A stretch of 64,000 bases of DNA. Source: Roseovarius carneus. Its GTDB lineage: Bacteria; Pseudomonadota; Alphaproteobacteria; Rhodobacterales; Rhodobacteraceae. The DNA lies in contig NZ_JAHSPD010000001.1 of the NCBI RefSeq assembly GCF_020141465.1, positions 1,160,374 to 1,224,373 on the forward strand. The letters run 5' to 3'. Made by a program: the position numbers and the translations under genes. A model generated the notes under the pieces. The model was not told the DNA's origin. It ran no database searches and saw nothing but the letters and a program-made list of their open reading frames with translations. The first letter of the stretch is position 1. Every line of letters starts with the position of its first letter. This document shows positions 36,138 to 44,360 of this stretch, piece by piece.

Positions 36138-37841
36138 ATGTCCTATCGTGCGCCCCTTGCTGAGTATGATCTGCTGATGCGTCATGTCGTGGGTCTTGAC
36201 CTTGTGGCGGGCACTGAGCGCTTTGGCGAGGCGAATGCGGAGACTGTTGCTACGATTTTATCTGAGGCCGCGCGGATGTGTGAGCAGGTTCTGGCACCGC
36301 TCAACGCGCCGGGGGACCGGGAGGGCGCGCGCCTTGAGAATGGTGTGGTGCGTCTGCCTGAGGGGTTTGCCGAAGGGTATCGCGCGGTGGCTGAGGGCGG
36401 TTGGGCCGCGATCACCGCATCCGAGGCCTATGGCGGTCTGGCGCTGCCGATTACTGTGGCCACGGCGGTCAATGAGATGATGGCCTCAGCCTGTCTCAGC
36501 CTGCAAATCGCGCCTTTGATGAGCCAGGGCCAGATCGAGGCGTTGGAGCATCATGCGAGCGATGAGATCAAGGCGCTTTACCTGCCCAAGTTGGTGAGTG
36601 GGCAATGGAACGGGACGATGAACCTGACCGAGGCGCAGGCGGGCAGCGATGTGGGTGCGCTGCGCACAAAGGCAGAGCCCGGGGGCGACGGGACCTACGC
36701 CATCACGGGCCAGAAGATTTACATCAGCTGGGGCGACAATGACGCGACCGAGAACACCTGTCATCTGGTGCTCGCGCGTTTGCCGGATGGGGCGGAGGGC
36801 ACGAAGGGTATCTCGCTCTTTGTGGTGCCGAAATTCCTGCCCGATGCGGATGGCAATCCAGGCGTGCGCAATGATCTGTCGGTGGTCAGCCTTGAGCACA
36901 AGCTTGGCCTGCATGGCAGCCCCACGGCGGTGATGGAGTATGCCGGTGCCAAAGGCTGGCTCGTGGGGGAGCCGCATAAAGGCATGCGCGCGATGTTCAC
37001 CATGATGAACAATGCGCGGCTTGGTGTGGGCGGGCAGGGTATAGGCGTGGCCGAGCGGGCCTTTCAACATGCGCTGGCCTATGCATCGGACCGTCGGCAG
37101 GGTGTGACGCCCTTGGGGGCGACCGCGATCATCGACCATGCTGATGTGCGCCGGATGCTGCTTACAATGCAGGCGGATGTGTTCGCAGCGCGCGCCATCG
37201 CGCTGAGCTGTGCCGTGGCGATTGATATGGAGACGGCCACCGGGCAGGCGGCATGGGCCGCGCGGGCCGCGTTCCTGACGCCCATCGCCAAGGCCTTCGG
37301 CAGCGATACAGGCGTCCGGGTCGCGGATATGGGCGTGCAAGTGCATGGCGGCATGGGCTATATTGAGGAAACAGGTGCGGCGCAGTTCACGCGCGATGTG
37401 CGGGTGACGGCGATCTATGAAGGCACCAACGGGATTCAGGCGATGGATCTGGTGAGCCGCAAGATGATGGATGAGGGCGAGATGGCATATGTGATCTTGG
37501 ACGAAATCGAGGCCGAGGCCCAAGCCGTGCGGGCGGACCTGCCCGATCTGGCCGAGCCTTTGCTTGAGGCCTGCGCGGCCCTGCGCGCGGGCACCGATTG
37601 GATAGTGCAACACCCGGCAGAAGATCGCTTCGCGGGCGCTGTGCCTTATCTCGCGGCGTTTGCGCGGGTTCTTGGCGGGCAGGCGCATCTCAAGGCGGCG
37701 CGGGTCGAGGGAGGTGCACGGCTGGCGTTGGCCCGGTTCTACATGGCGCGGATGTTGCCCGAGTATGCAGCCAAGCTGGCCGAGGCACGTGCCGGGGCTG
37801 CGGGGCTTTATGCGGCTGATGTTCGAGCAATGGCGCGGTGA
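36138..37841 (+). CDS. Acyl-CoA dehydrogenase
   Basis: FAD-dependent enzyme of 567 residues that would introduce a trans-2 double bond into an acyl-CoA. Family motifs: the FAD/substrate loops (NLTEAQAGSDVGALRTKAEP, shown in part; ITGQKIYISWGDND), and the catalytic-base region AIYEGTNGIQAMDL near residue 428. It has the extra N-terminal (~60-residue) and C-terminal helical segments of the larger (~580 aa) dehydrogenases. The ATG at 36138 follows TGGAGACC; an in-frame ATG 14 codons upstream is weaker. The stop overlaps the MBL gene start by four bases. Confidence 0.9.
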   Translation: MSYRAPLAEYDLLMRHVVGLDLVAGTERFGEANAETVATILSEAARMCEQVLAPLNAPGDREGARLENGVVRLPEGFAEGYRAVAEGGWAAITASEAYGGLALPITVATAVNEMMASACLSLQIAPLMSQGQIEALEHHASDEIKALYLPKLVSGQWNGTMNLTEAQAGSDVGALRTKAEPGGDGTYAITGQKIYISWGDNDATENTCHLVLARLPDGAEGTKGISLFVVPKFLPDADGNPGVRNDLSVVSLEHKLGLHGSPTAVMEYAGAKGWLVGEPHKGMRAMFTMMNNARLGVGGQGIGVAERAFQHALAYASDRRQGVTPLGATAIIDHADVRRMLLTMQADVFAARAIALSCAVAIDMETATGQAAWAARAAFLTPIAKAFGSDTGVRVADMGVQVHGGMGYIEETGAAQFTRDVRVTAIYEGTNGIQAMDLVSRKMMDEGEMAYVILDEIEAEAQAVRADLPDLAEPLLEACAALRAGTDWIVQHPAEDRFAGAVPYLAAFARVLGGQAHLKAARVEGGARLALARFYMARMLPEYAAKLAEARAGAAGLYAADVRAMAR

Positions 37842-38878
37842 ACATGCCCGAGGGCCTGCGCACGCCTTGGGCGGTGCCGCCCGCCGAGGGGCAGGCCATT
37901 GAGGTCGCACCGGGCATCCTTTGGATGCGGATGCCGCTGCCGATGGTTCTGGATCATGTGAACATCTACGCGCTGGACGAGGGCGAAAGCTGGACCGTGT
38001 TTGATACCGGTATGTTCTCCAAACGCTCCGTCGCAATCTGGGAGCGTTTGCTCGCGGGGCCTCTCATGGGCAAGCCCGTGGGGCGGGTGATTATCAGCCA
38101 TCATCACCTTGATCATGTTGGCATGGCCGGGTGGTTGATGGAGCGCTTTGATTGCGAGCTGGTGGCGACGCGCACCGCTTGGCTGATGGCGCGGATGCTG
38201 ATCATGGATGTGGAGGAGCGGCCAACGCCACAGGCGCTGAAATTCTGGCGCAGCGCGGGGATGGATGCGGAGATCTACGCCAAACGCGCGGGCGAGCGGC
38301 CCTTCAATTTCGGCGATACCTGCGCGCCTATTCCGGTGGGATATACCCGCGTACAGCAGGGCGATACGCTGACCATTGGGGGCCGGGACTGGGGCGTGCA
38401 TACCGGCGGCGGGCACGCGCCCGAGCACCTCACGCTGTGGAGTCGGACGGATGATCTGGTCCTCTCCGGTGATCAGATCCTGCCCTCGATTAGCCCCAAT
38501 ATCGGCGTCTATCCGACCGAGCCCGAGGCAGACCCGCTTTCTGACTGGCTCGAAGCCTGCGCGCGGTTCAAAGCGCTGGCCCGGCCCGAGCATCTGGTTT
38601 TGGGGGGGCATAAGCTGCCCTTCACGGGCCTGCCCAAGCGGATGGAGCAACTCATCGACAATCATCATGGCGCGCTCCGGCGGCTGGAGGCGCATCTGGC
38701 CACGCCCCGCACGGCGGCAGAGTGCTTCGCGCCGCTCTTCAAACGGAAAATTGATGGCGGGACATACGGTCTGGCCCTTGTGGAGGCGGTTGCGCATCTC
38801 AATCATCTGCATCAGGCTGGTCGCATCACGCGCCGCCGCCGAGAGGATGGCGCATGGCTTTGGCAGATAAAGGACTAA
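37838..38878 (+). CDS. MBL-fold metallo-hydrolase
   Basis: Metallo-beta-lactamase-fold hydrolase of 346 residues with the HxHxDH metal motif H88, H90, D92, H93 in ISHHHLDHVG, GGHAPEHLTLW with a further His, and GDQILPSISP with the Asp ligand. A C-terminal winged-helix-like segment (about 280-346) is typical of the LACTB2-type subgroup; such members hydrolyse acyl-CoA, acyl-glutathione or nucleic acids. The start is a GTG overlapping the upstream stop, or an ATG at 37844. Coupling to the acyl-CoA dehydrogenase makes a thioester or acyl-chain substrate plausible (inference). Confidence 0.87.
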   Translation: MNMPEGLRTPWAVPPAEGQAIEVAPGILWMRMPLPMVLDHVNIYALDEGESWTVFDTGMFSKRSVAIWERLLAGPLMGKPVGRVIISHHHLDHVGMAGWLMERFDCELVATRTAWLMARMLIMDVEERPTPQALKFWRSAGMDAEIYAKRAGERPFNFGDTCAPIPVGYTRVQQGDTLTIGGRDWGVHTGGGHAPEHLTLWSRTDDLVLSGDQILPSISPNIGVYPTEPEADPLSDWLEACARFKALARPEHLVLGGHKLPFTGLPKRMEQLIDNHHGALRRLEAHLATPRTAAECFAPLFKRKIDGGTYGLALVEAVAHLNHLHQAGRITRRRREDGAWLWQIKD

Positions 38879-38881
38879 GCA

Positions 38882-39334
38882 ATGGATGATGATATAGCCA
38901 CCTCCGCCGAGGCGCTGGAATCGGCGGCTCTGCCGCGTTGGCGGGAGGCCCATGTGGACCCTGCACAATCGGGCGAGGGCACATTGCCCGATGCGGTCAA
39001 GGCCAAGCCGGTGGAGCAGAAAAGTGCGGCGGAATGGGCCTATGAGCGGCTCATCCTCTATATCCAGAATTTCGAGAAGACCCTCGACGAAGAGCATGAG
39101 GTGGCGATGGGATTCGTGGGCGGCGATGCGGGCGTTTTGCGGATCGAAGGGATGGGGTATTTTGACCCCGATATCGTGACATTTTATGGCGCTGACGGGA
39201 CGGGCGGAAAAACCCAACTGGTCCAGCATGTGAGCCAGCTGAGCGTGCTCTTGCGCGCCTTGCCCAAACCGCGCCCCGAGGCCCCGCCCGAGCGGATCGG
39301 CTTTCGCCTCGCACAGGATCTTGGCAAGGCTTGA
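38882..39334 (+). CDS. Small acidic conserved protein (possibly DUF6173)
   Basis: A 150-residue acidic cytoplasmic protein with the conserved-looking core AYERLILYIQNFEKTLDEEHEV followed by AMGFVGGDAGVLRIEGMGYF and LVQHVSQLSVLLRALPK (shown in parts). I believe this is the DUF6173 family, common in Rhodobacteraceae, but I cannot confirm it. It begins 3 bp after the MBL gene, so it forms a three-gene run with the dehydrogenase. Function unknown. Confidence 0.7.
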   Translation: MDDDIATSAEALESAALPRWREAHVDPAQSGEGTLPDAVKAKPVEQKSAAEWAYERLILYIQNFEKTLDEEHEVAMGFVGGDAGVLRIEGMGYFDPDIVTFYGADGTGGKTQLVQHVSQLSVLLRALPKPRPEAPPERIGFRLAQDLGKA

Positions 39335-39381
39335 GCGCCCGACCCGGCGGAGCATTGTTTGGTTGATGCTCTGTTTAGGTA

Positions 39382-39570
39382 TTTAAGATCAGAAAGAAGC
39401 CCGAAACGCTTTGTTAATCGTGGTTGGCGTAGACTGTTAGGGCGGTACAGGCTGAGGAGCCGATGACCGCATCAGGAAGAGGCTGCCCCGCGCTGCCCGC
39501 ATGTCACGTCAATTGGCGCGCGTTTTGGTGGTGTCGGGGCGCTTCGACCCGGCTTCTTTCTGATCTTAAA
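39382..39570. repeat. Perfect 20-bp inverted repeat flanking 149 bp
   Basis: Left arm TTTAAGATCAGAAAGAAGCC (39382-39401) and right arm GGCTTCTTTCTGATCTTAAA (39551-39570) are exact reverse complements. The left arm and the bases before it (GGTATTTAAGATCAGAAAG) also resemble the dispersed GAGTATTT..CTAAGAAGAAG motif. The right arm falls inside the small ORF at 39463. It could be a MITE-like element or pair into a long RNA helix. Confidence 0.7.
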
Positions 39571-39630
39571 GCGGTTTGCCTTAGACGTGAGGCACTCAAT
39601 CGAGGTGAAGTGCGCGGAACGCTCAAATGA
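39463..39630 (+). CDS. Possible 55-aa small ORF (low confidence)
   Basis: An ATG at 39463, just after GAGGAG, opens 55 codons ending TGA at 39630. The product starts MTASGRGCPALPACHVNWRA and has cysteines at 8, 14, 24 and 40, tryptophans and several arginines. No family is recognised. It may be a genuine micro-protein or chance, because its frame includes the right arm of the inverted repeat. The upstream Shine-Dalgarno is the best argument in favour. Confidence 0.3.
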   Translation: MTASGRGCPALPACHVNWRAFWWCRGASTRLLSDLKAVCLRREALNRGEVRGTLK

Positions 39631-39635
39631 TGTGC

Positions 39636-39676
39636 GCGTTTCACGAAAACCAGTGATTCAGGATTTCGTGAAGCGC
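39636..39676 (+). terminator. 16-bp near-perfect hairpin after the small ORF
   Basis: Arms 39636-39651 and 39661-39676 are reverse complements apart from two bases (core TTCACGAAA/TTTCGTGAA), with a 9-nt loop. It starts 6 bp after the stop of the possible small ORF. No T-run follows, so factor-independent termination is doubtful; a transcript-processing or protein-binding role is equally possible. Confidence 0.4.
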
Positions 39677-39839
39677 TTGAAATACCTTGAACACACGGAT
39701 GCTGGCACAGCGGAGTTCTAAGTCTATGGCATGTGTGGGGCTTTGTGCCTCCACTATTTTGCCAGCACGCCGGGGCGTGACAGGCCCCGCGTGATGCGTT
39801 ACACACAAGCAAAACGCGTAATGACGAAAGGGACAAGCC

Positions 39840-39974
39840 ATGTCCGAACACAAGCACGGCGAAATGGATATCACAGCGCAGGAAAAGGCCTTTGACGGAT
39901 TCGTCACCTGGTCTGTGCGGGTTTCGGTGGTGAGCATCGGCATCTTGGTATTCCTCGCCCTTTTCAACAGCTGA
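39840..39974 (+). CDS. aa3-type cytochrome c oxidase subunit IV, 44 aa
   Basis: A 44-residue protein (MSEHKHGEMDITAQEKAFDG...) with a charged N-terminus and a single TM helix (about residues 22-43, VRVSVVSIGILVFLALF). This matches the small fourth subunit of alphaproteobacterial aa3 cytochrome oxidases (Paracoccus/Rhodobacter type): an acidic-basic head with the pattern MDI..QEKAFDGFV. It would sit in the inner membrane beside subunits I-III, whose genes are not here. GAAAGGGAC precedes the ATG. Confidence 0.88.
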   Translation: MSEHKHGEMDITAQEKAFDGFVTWSVRVSVVSIGILVFLALFNS

Positions 39975-40015
39975 ATCAGATCTGACTTCAGACTGCGCCG
40001 CTTGGGGGGCCAGAC

Positions 40016-40639
40016 ATGACACGGGTTTTCGCTATGGCGTTTTGCGCGCTATTCGCTTTGACGGGCTGCGCGGCAGAATCGGTTTGGGCCACGGATGAGG
40101 AGGTGCAGCGCGCCGCCTATACCCATGATGGTCCGCCCCGCCTCACGCTCTTTACGATGCTGAACAACCGCAACGGCAACGGGGCGCATACATCGCTGAT
40201 GATCAATGGGGCGCAGCGGATTATTTATGATCCCGCAGGCTCGTTTGCGCATGAGACAATCCCTGAGCGCAACGATGTGCTCTACGGGGTGACGCCGCAG
40301 GTGGCGGATGTCTACACCCGCTTTCATGCCCGCGAGACATTTCATGTGAAAATCCAGACGCTGGACGTAACACCAGAGCTTGCCGCGCGTGCGGCGGCCC
40401 TCGTCAAGCAAGCGGGGCCAGTTCCGGGGGCGCAATGTGCCTACAGCACCTCTGCTGTGATGGCGCAGCTTTTCCCCGGTCAGATCACGCAATCCTGGCT
40501 GCCAAAGAAGCTCGCGGATCAGTTTGGTGCTGTGCCGGGCGTGAGCGAGCGTCTCCTGCATGAGTATGACAGCGACGACAATTCGAAGGTTCTGGCAGAG
40601 TGGAACCCGGATCAGTGGAAAGCGGCCACGACGAACTGA
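40016..40639 (+). CDS. Lipoprotein of unknown function with NlpC/P60-like residue order
   Basis: A 207-residue protein with a lipobox (LTGC, mature Cys at about residue 18). The mature part has HTSLMIN and QCAYSTSAVM, a His-before-Cys order reminiscent of permuted papain-like (NlpC/P60, YiiX-like) hydrolases; this resemblance is weak and unproven. It would be anchored in the inner or outer membrane facing the periplasm. It begins 41 bp after the cytochrome oxidase subunit gene and is followed by a strong terminator. Confidence 0.72.
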   Translation: MTRVFAMAFCALFALTGCAAESVWATDEEVQRAAYTHDGPPRLTLFTMLNNRNGNGAHTSLMINGAQRIIYDPAGSFAHETIPERNDVLYGVTPQVADVYTRFHARETFHVKIQTLDVTPELAARAAALVKQAGPVPGAQCAYSTSAVMAQLFPGQITQSWLPKKLADQFGAVPGVSERLLHEYDSDDNSKVLAEWNPDQWKAATTN

Positions 40640-40661
40640 ACTTTCACGGCGTTCAAATGCG

Positions 40662-40693
40662 AAACGGCCCGCTCTGACGAGAGCGGGCCGTTT
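40662..40693 (+). terminator. Strong GC-rich hairpin after the lipoprotein gene
   Basis: AAACGGCCCGCTCT (40662-40675) pairs perfectly with AGAGCGGGCCGTTT (40680-40693) around a 4-nt loop, 22 bp after the lipoprotein stop. The final TTT plus a few T/G follow, so it is likely a terminator, able to act in both directions because the next gene (tpa) converges from the right. Confidence 0.8.
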
Positions 40694-40723
40694 GCGTTTC
40701 TTGGGCCGGGCTGAGGGGGGTCA

Positions 40724-40750
40724 GCATTTTTCCTGTTTCAGGAAAAATGC
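40724..40750 (-). terminator. AT-rich 12-bp perfect hairpin, 3' side of tpa
   Basis: GCATTTTTCCTG and CAGGAAAAATGC pair perfectly around a TTT loop, 8 bp downstream of the tpa stop (minus strand). On the minus strand it lacks a following T-run; it lies 31 bp from the GC hairpin above. It may be a terminator, a REP-like unit or an mRNA 3' end stabiliser. Confidence 0.5.
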
Positions 40751-40758
40751 AAAACGCT

Positions 40759-42156
40759 TTAGCCGAACACTTTGGTCAATGAGATGTCCACGCCGGTCAA
40801 GATCTCGTCGATATCATCCTTAGTTGCGATCAGCGCGGGCGAGAAGCACAGCGTGTTGTTGAGGCCGGGCAGCGACCGGTTGGTCATACCGATCACGATG
40901 CCCTGTGCCATACAATCGGCCACCACGGCGGCGACCATTTTCTCAGGTGCGGGCTCTTTCGTGCTGCGGTCCGACACAAGCTCTGCCCCAAGGAAGAGGC
41001 CCTTACCGCGTGCATCGCCGATCACTTTGTGCTTGTCTTTGAGCGCGTTGAGTTGATCGAGCATGTAGTGACCCATCTCGATTGTGTTCTCCAACAGGCC
41101 CTCCTCCTCAATGATCGCCATATTCTCCAGCGCTGCTGCCGGACCGGCCGTGCAGCCCCCGAAGGTAGAGATATCGCGGAAATAGTTCATCGGGTCGGTT
41201 GCGTCGTCCTTGAACAGATCAAACACACGCTCGTTGGTCACACAGCACGCGATGGCGGCATAGCCCGAGGCCACGCCCTTGGCCATGGTCACGAAATCAG
41301 GCTCCACGCCGTAGTGCTGATAGCCGAACCACGTGCCGGTGCGGCCCACGCCGCAGACCACTTCGTCGATATGCAGCAAGATATCGTATTTGCGGCAAAT
41401 CTCCTGCACGGCGGGCCAATAGCCTTCGGGCGGGGTGATCACGCCACCACCGGCAGTGACCGGCTCAAGGCAGAGCGCGCCGACGGTTTCGGGGCCTTCG
41501 GCGAGGATCACTTCCTCGATCGCTTTCGCCGCCGCAACGCCGTATTCCTCGCCCGAGAGGTCCCATTGGGCGCGGTATTCCATGCAGTGCGGCACGCGTA
41601 CGAAGCCGGGCGCGAAGGGGCCGTATTGCGCGTTGCGCTCGTCCTGGCCGCCCGCGGACATGGTGGCGAGGGTGGAGCCGTGGTAATCGCGGTCACGGTA
41701 GAGGATCTTGTATTTCTTGCCGCCATAGAGCTTGTGCGAAATCTGGCGCACCATTTTGAAGGCTTTCTCATTCGCCTCTGAGCCGGAATTTGTGTAGTAG
41801 ACCCGGCTCATGCCCGGCATTTTCGAGATCAGCTTTTCGGAGAACAGCGCGCCGGGGATCGACCCTGCGGAACCCGCGAAATAGGGCAGTTTGATCAGCT
41901 GATCACGGATAGCGTTGGCGATCCGCTCGCGCCCGTAGCCCACATTGACGGTCCAGACACCGCCCGAGACGGCATCAATATGCTCCTTGCCCTTTTGGTC
42001 CCAGACGCGCATCCCCTTGCCTTCAACAATGATGCGGGGGTCCAGTTTGGCGTCCTTGCCCTGATAGGGCTCGTGCTGGCTCAGATGGTGCCACACATGG
42101 GCGCGGTCGGCTTCCACGATCTTGTCGATATCATTATCCAGAAACTTGCCGTCCAT
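40759..42156 (-). CDS. tpa: Taurine-pyruvate aminotransferase
   Basis: PLP-dependent class III aminotransferase that converts taurine and pyruvate to sulfoacetaldehyde and alanine. The 465-residue protein resembles the known Tpa enzymes (as recalled from Bilophila): ADRAHVWHHLSQHEP, VWTVNVGYGRERIANAI, SGSEANEKAFK, RDYHGSTLATM, IDEVVCGVGRTG and the PLP-Lys motif TMAKGVASGY. Downstream enzymes of taurine catabolism (Xsc, TauABC, TauR) are not in this window, so this gene stands alone. The hairpins at 40724 and 40662 lie after the gene. Confidence 0.85.
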   Translation of the reverse strand: MDGKFLDNDIDKIVEADRAHVWHHLSQHEPYQGKDAKLDPRIIVEGKGMRVWDQKGKEHIDAVSGGVWTVNVGYGRERIANAIRDQLIKLPYFAGSAGSIPGALFSEKLISKMPGMSRVYYTNSGSEANEKAFKMVRQISHKLYGGKKYKILYRDRDYHGSTLATMSAGGQDERNAQYGPFAPGFVRVPHCMEYRAQWDLSGEEYGVAAAKAIEEVILAEGPETVGALCLEPVTAGGGVITPPEGYWPAVQEICRKYDILLHIDEVVCGVGRTGTWFGYQHYGVEPDFVTMAKGVASGYAAIACCVTNERVFDLFKDDATDPMNYFRDISTFGGCTAGPAAALENMAIIEEEGLLENTIEMGHYMLDQLNALKDKHKVIGDARGKGLFLGAELVSDRSTKEPAPEKMVAAVVADCMAQGIVIGMTNRSLPGLNNTLCFSPALIATKDDIDEILTGVDISLTKVFG

Positions 42157-42317
42157 GTCAGTGTCCTCCGTCAGGGGGTGGTGCGGCGCGGCGCGCCTGA
42201 TGTGGGAATGCTGCTGTCATATAGAATTCAGATAGAACGCAAGAGATAGGTCCAGATGTTTCCATTGATTAGGTCCAGAGAGGTCTTGATGGCCACGTCA
42301 AAAGTAGGTGTGACCGT

Positions 42318-42433
42318 TAGAGCGTATCGCGTTTAACTGGTTTCAAGTATTCATCGGACCGGTCGAGGCAGCGTTTGCGAAGCATAACGCGTTCGCCCGA
42401 TCCGGTGAATTCAATTGAACGCGACACGCTCTA
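42318..42433. repeat. 116-bp imperfect palindromic element
   Basis: The first 28 bases (42318-42345, starting TAGAGCGTATCGCGTT) match the reverse complement of the last 28 (42406-42433) at 23 of 28 positions. The inner ~60 bp contain an AACGCGTT palindrome. It lies between tpa and the ABC transporter gene, 7 bp from the latter's stop. The arrangement resembles a short palindromic repeat element such as a MITE or REP-type unit. Confidence 0.6.
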
Positions 42434-42440
42434 GCATGCC

Positions 42441-44306
42441 TCAGTGGCGGGTGTAGCCGTGTTTTTGTGCCTTGTAGAGCTGTGCGTAGAGCCCGTCTTG
42501 CTCCAACAGCTCTGCATGTTTGCCGCTTTCGACCAGCGCACCTGATTCCAGCACGAAGATACAGTCGGCATCTGAGACGGATGACAAACGGTGTGCGACC
42601 ACGATCGTGGTCTTGCCACGTATCAGCCGGTCCAGCGCTCTTTTGATGCGTTCCTCGGTCGCTTGGTCGAGGGCCGATGTGGCCTCATCCAGCAGCAAGA
42701 TCGGCGCGTCACGCAAGAAAGCACGCGCGATGGCGATGCGCTGTTTCTGCCCGCCCGAAAGCTGCGCGCCTTTTGGCCCCACGGGCGTATCCCCGCGCGC
42801 GCGGATCAGATCTGCAATCTCAGCGGCTTCGGCCGCGGCCCAGACCTCGGCCTCGGTCGCCTGTGGGTTCACATAGCGGATGTTTTCCCAGATTGAATTG
42901 TTGAAGATCACGATGTCCTGCGCCACCATGGAATACGATTCTCGCAGCGATGTGAGCTTAAGATCTGCGACGGATTGCCCTCCGATGGTCACAGCGCCGG
43001 CCTTGACGTTATAGAGCCGCGACAGCAGCGACAGGATCGTGGTTTTGCCAGACCCGGTGGAGCCCACAATGGCAGAGACTTGACCCCCCTTGAAGGTCAT
43101 CGACAGCCCATCAAAGAGCGGCTGATCCTCAGAATAGCTGAAAGTCACATCCTCAAGCGCGAGATCTGCGCCAGTGTCGAACTGATCGGTGGCGCCCGGC
43201 TTGTCAATGATGCTGGGGTGTTCGTCATAAAGTTCGCGTATGCGGTCGAGCATCACGAGATGCGCCTGAAGCGTAGTGAAGTAAAGTGCGAGCAGGCGGG
43301 CGGGGTCAAACACCATGACCATGCCCAGAAGGAAGGTGATGATGCCCGCGCCGTCCATGTCGAAATTAGGCGACAGAACCATATAGCCGCCGCCGCCGAT
43401 CACGAGGACATAGACAAAGGCGGAGCTGAGATCGATCGAGGGCGCGACGAGCGCCTGTGTGACCTGCACCCGGTTGAAAAGGTCGCGGATGGCCCCTGTG
43501 CCCTTCATCAGGCGCGAGACTTCCATCCCTTCCTGGCTGGAGATCTTGACGGTGCGCATGCCGTTCACCGTCTCTTCAATGCCGTTCATGTAATTCGCAA
43601 GGGCAGTCTCCGCGAGCCCTTGGGCGTCGCGCACACGGTCGGAGACGAAATTCATCAGCCAGATGATGAAGGGCAGTACCACCAGGGCGGTGGAGAACAG
43701 AATGGGGTTCTTGTAGATTAGGTAGCCCGAGACGATCACCACGGTGACAAAGTCGCGCACGGCATTGGACGTGGATTGTCCGATAAAGACGCCGAGCGCC
43801 TGAGTCTGTCCCACAAGGCGCTGGATGATCGCGCCTGATTTGGTGCGTTCGAAATACGCAAGATCCAGGCTCATCATGTGATCAATGAGATCGCTGCGCA
43901 TCTTGAAAACCACGTCATTGCTGACCCAGATCGTCACCCGTGGCACGATGTAGGACATCAGCGCGCGCACGGCGAAGAGGAAGAAGACCAATATGCAGAT
44001 CATCATCAGGTCCTGCACGCCGCCGCTCTCGAAAATCACGCGCAGTCCGCTTTCGGTCAAGGCGAGGAACTGCTGATAGACCACCCCCTGCACCAGAATC
44101 ATCAAAAGCACGACGATGAGCCACGGGGCCTTTTGTTTTATATATTGGGTCCAGAGCCAGCGGATGTTCGCGCGGTCGCGCGCGGTAAATAACTTGGAGC
44201 TTTTCTCCTTGGCAGATTCGGCGACGAGCGGCGTGGTCGACAATTCCACGGACTCTTGGCTATCTGCGCCCTTTTCGGGCTGCGATGTATCTGCTTGCTT
44301 GCTCAT
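42441..44306 (-). CDS. ABC transporter, fused permease/ATPase (exporter, MsbA-like)
   Basis: A 621-residue half-transporter of the type I exporter family. The N-terminal ~40 residues are charged and unusual (Ser/Glu/Lys-rich). TM segments span ~60-330; the nucleotide-binding domain has Walker A GSTGSGKT (415-422), signature LSGGQ (516-520) and Walker B ILLLDEA (536-542), with the H-loop AHRLSS. The substrate could be lipid A or another lipid as for MsbA, or a drug; sequence does not decide. A homodimer is expected. It follows the palindromic element at 42318 and lies upstream of tpa. Confidence 0.88.
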   Translation of the reverse strand: MSKQADTSQPEKGADSQESVELSTTPLVAESAKEKSSKLFTARDRANIRWLWTQYIKQKAPWLIVVLLMILVQGVVYQQFLALTESGLRVIFESGGVQDLMMICILVFFLFAVRALMSYIVPRVTIWVSNDVVFKMRSDLIDHMMSLDLAYFERTKSGAIIQRLVGQTQALGVFIGQSTSNAVRDFVTVVIVSGYLIYKNPILFSTALVVLPFIIWLMNFVSDRVRDAQGLAETALANYMNGIEETVNGMRTVKISSQEGMEVSRLMKGTGAIRDLFNRVQVTQALVAPSIDLSSAFVYVLVIGGGGYMVLSPNFDMDGAGIITFLLGMVMVFDPARLLALYFTTLQAHLVMLDRIRELYDEHPSIIDKPGATDQFDTGADLALEDVTFSYSEDQPLFDGLSMTFKGGQVSAIVGSTGSGKTTILSLLSRLYNVKAGAVTIGGQSVADLKLTSLRESYSMVAQDIVIFNNSIWENIRYVNPQATEAEVWAAAEAAEIADLIRARGDTPVGPKGAQLSGGQKQRIAIARAFLRDAPILLLDEATSALDQATEERIKRALDRLIRGKTTIVVAHRLSSVSDADCIFVLESGALVESGKHAELLEQDGLYAQLYKAQKHGYTRH

Positions 44307-44360
44307 AGCCCGCTCTTAGCGCGCTTTACCAACTGGGTCAGCCCCCAAATTTGCGCGGGC

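Larger units (their letters stand above)
39335..39839. other. 505-bp gap rich in inverted repeats, no established gene
   Basis: Between the acidic protein and the cytochrome oxidase subunit there is no conventional gene. It holds a perfect 20-bp inverted repeat (39382-39401 and 39551-39570), a possible 55-residue ORF (39463-39630), a 16-bp near-perfect hairpin (39636-39676) and a small hairpin with a CGGGGC/GCCCCG stem near 39770-39790. This density of structure suggests a structured RNA, a mobile-element remnant, or both. Confidence 0.5.

Noticed and set aside
36486..39355. Two long antisense frames (516 and 515 codons) over the acyl-CoA dehydrogenase, MBL and acidic protein genes
   Set aside because: Same GC-driven shadowing; sense-strand genes are well supported.
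39504..40022. 172-codon minus-strand frame across the structured gap and the cytochrome oxidase subunit
   Set aside because: It runs through the inverted repeat and against the well-supported 44-aa cytochrome oxidase subunit gene; no domain or RBS.
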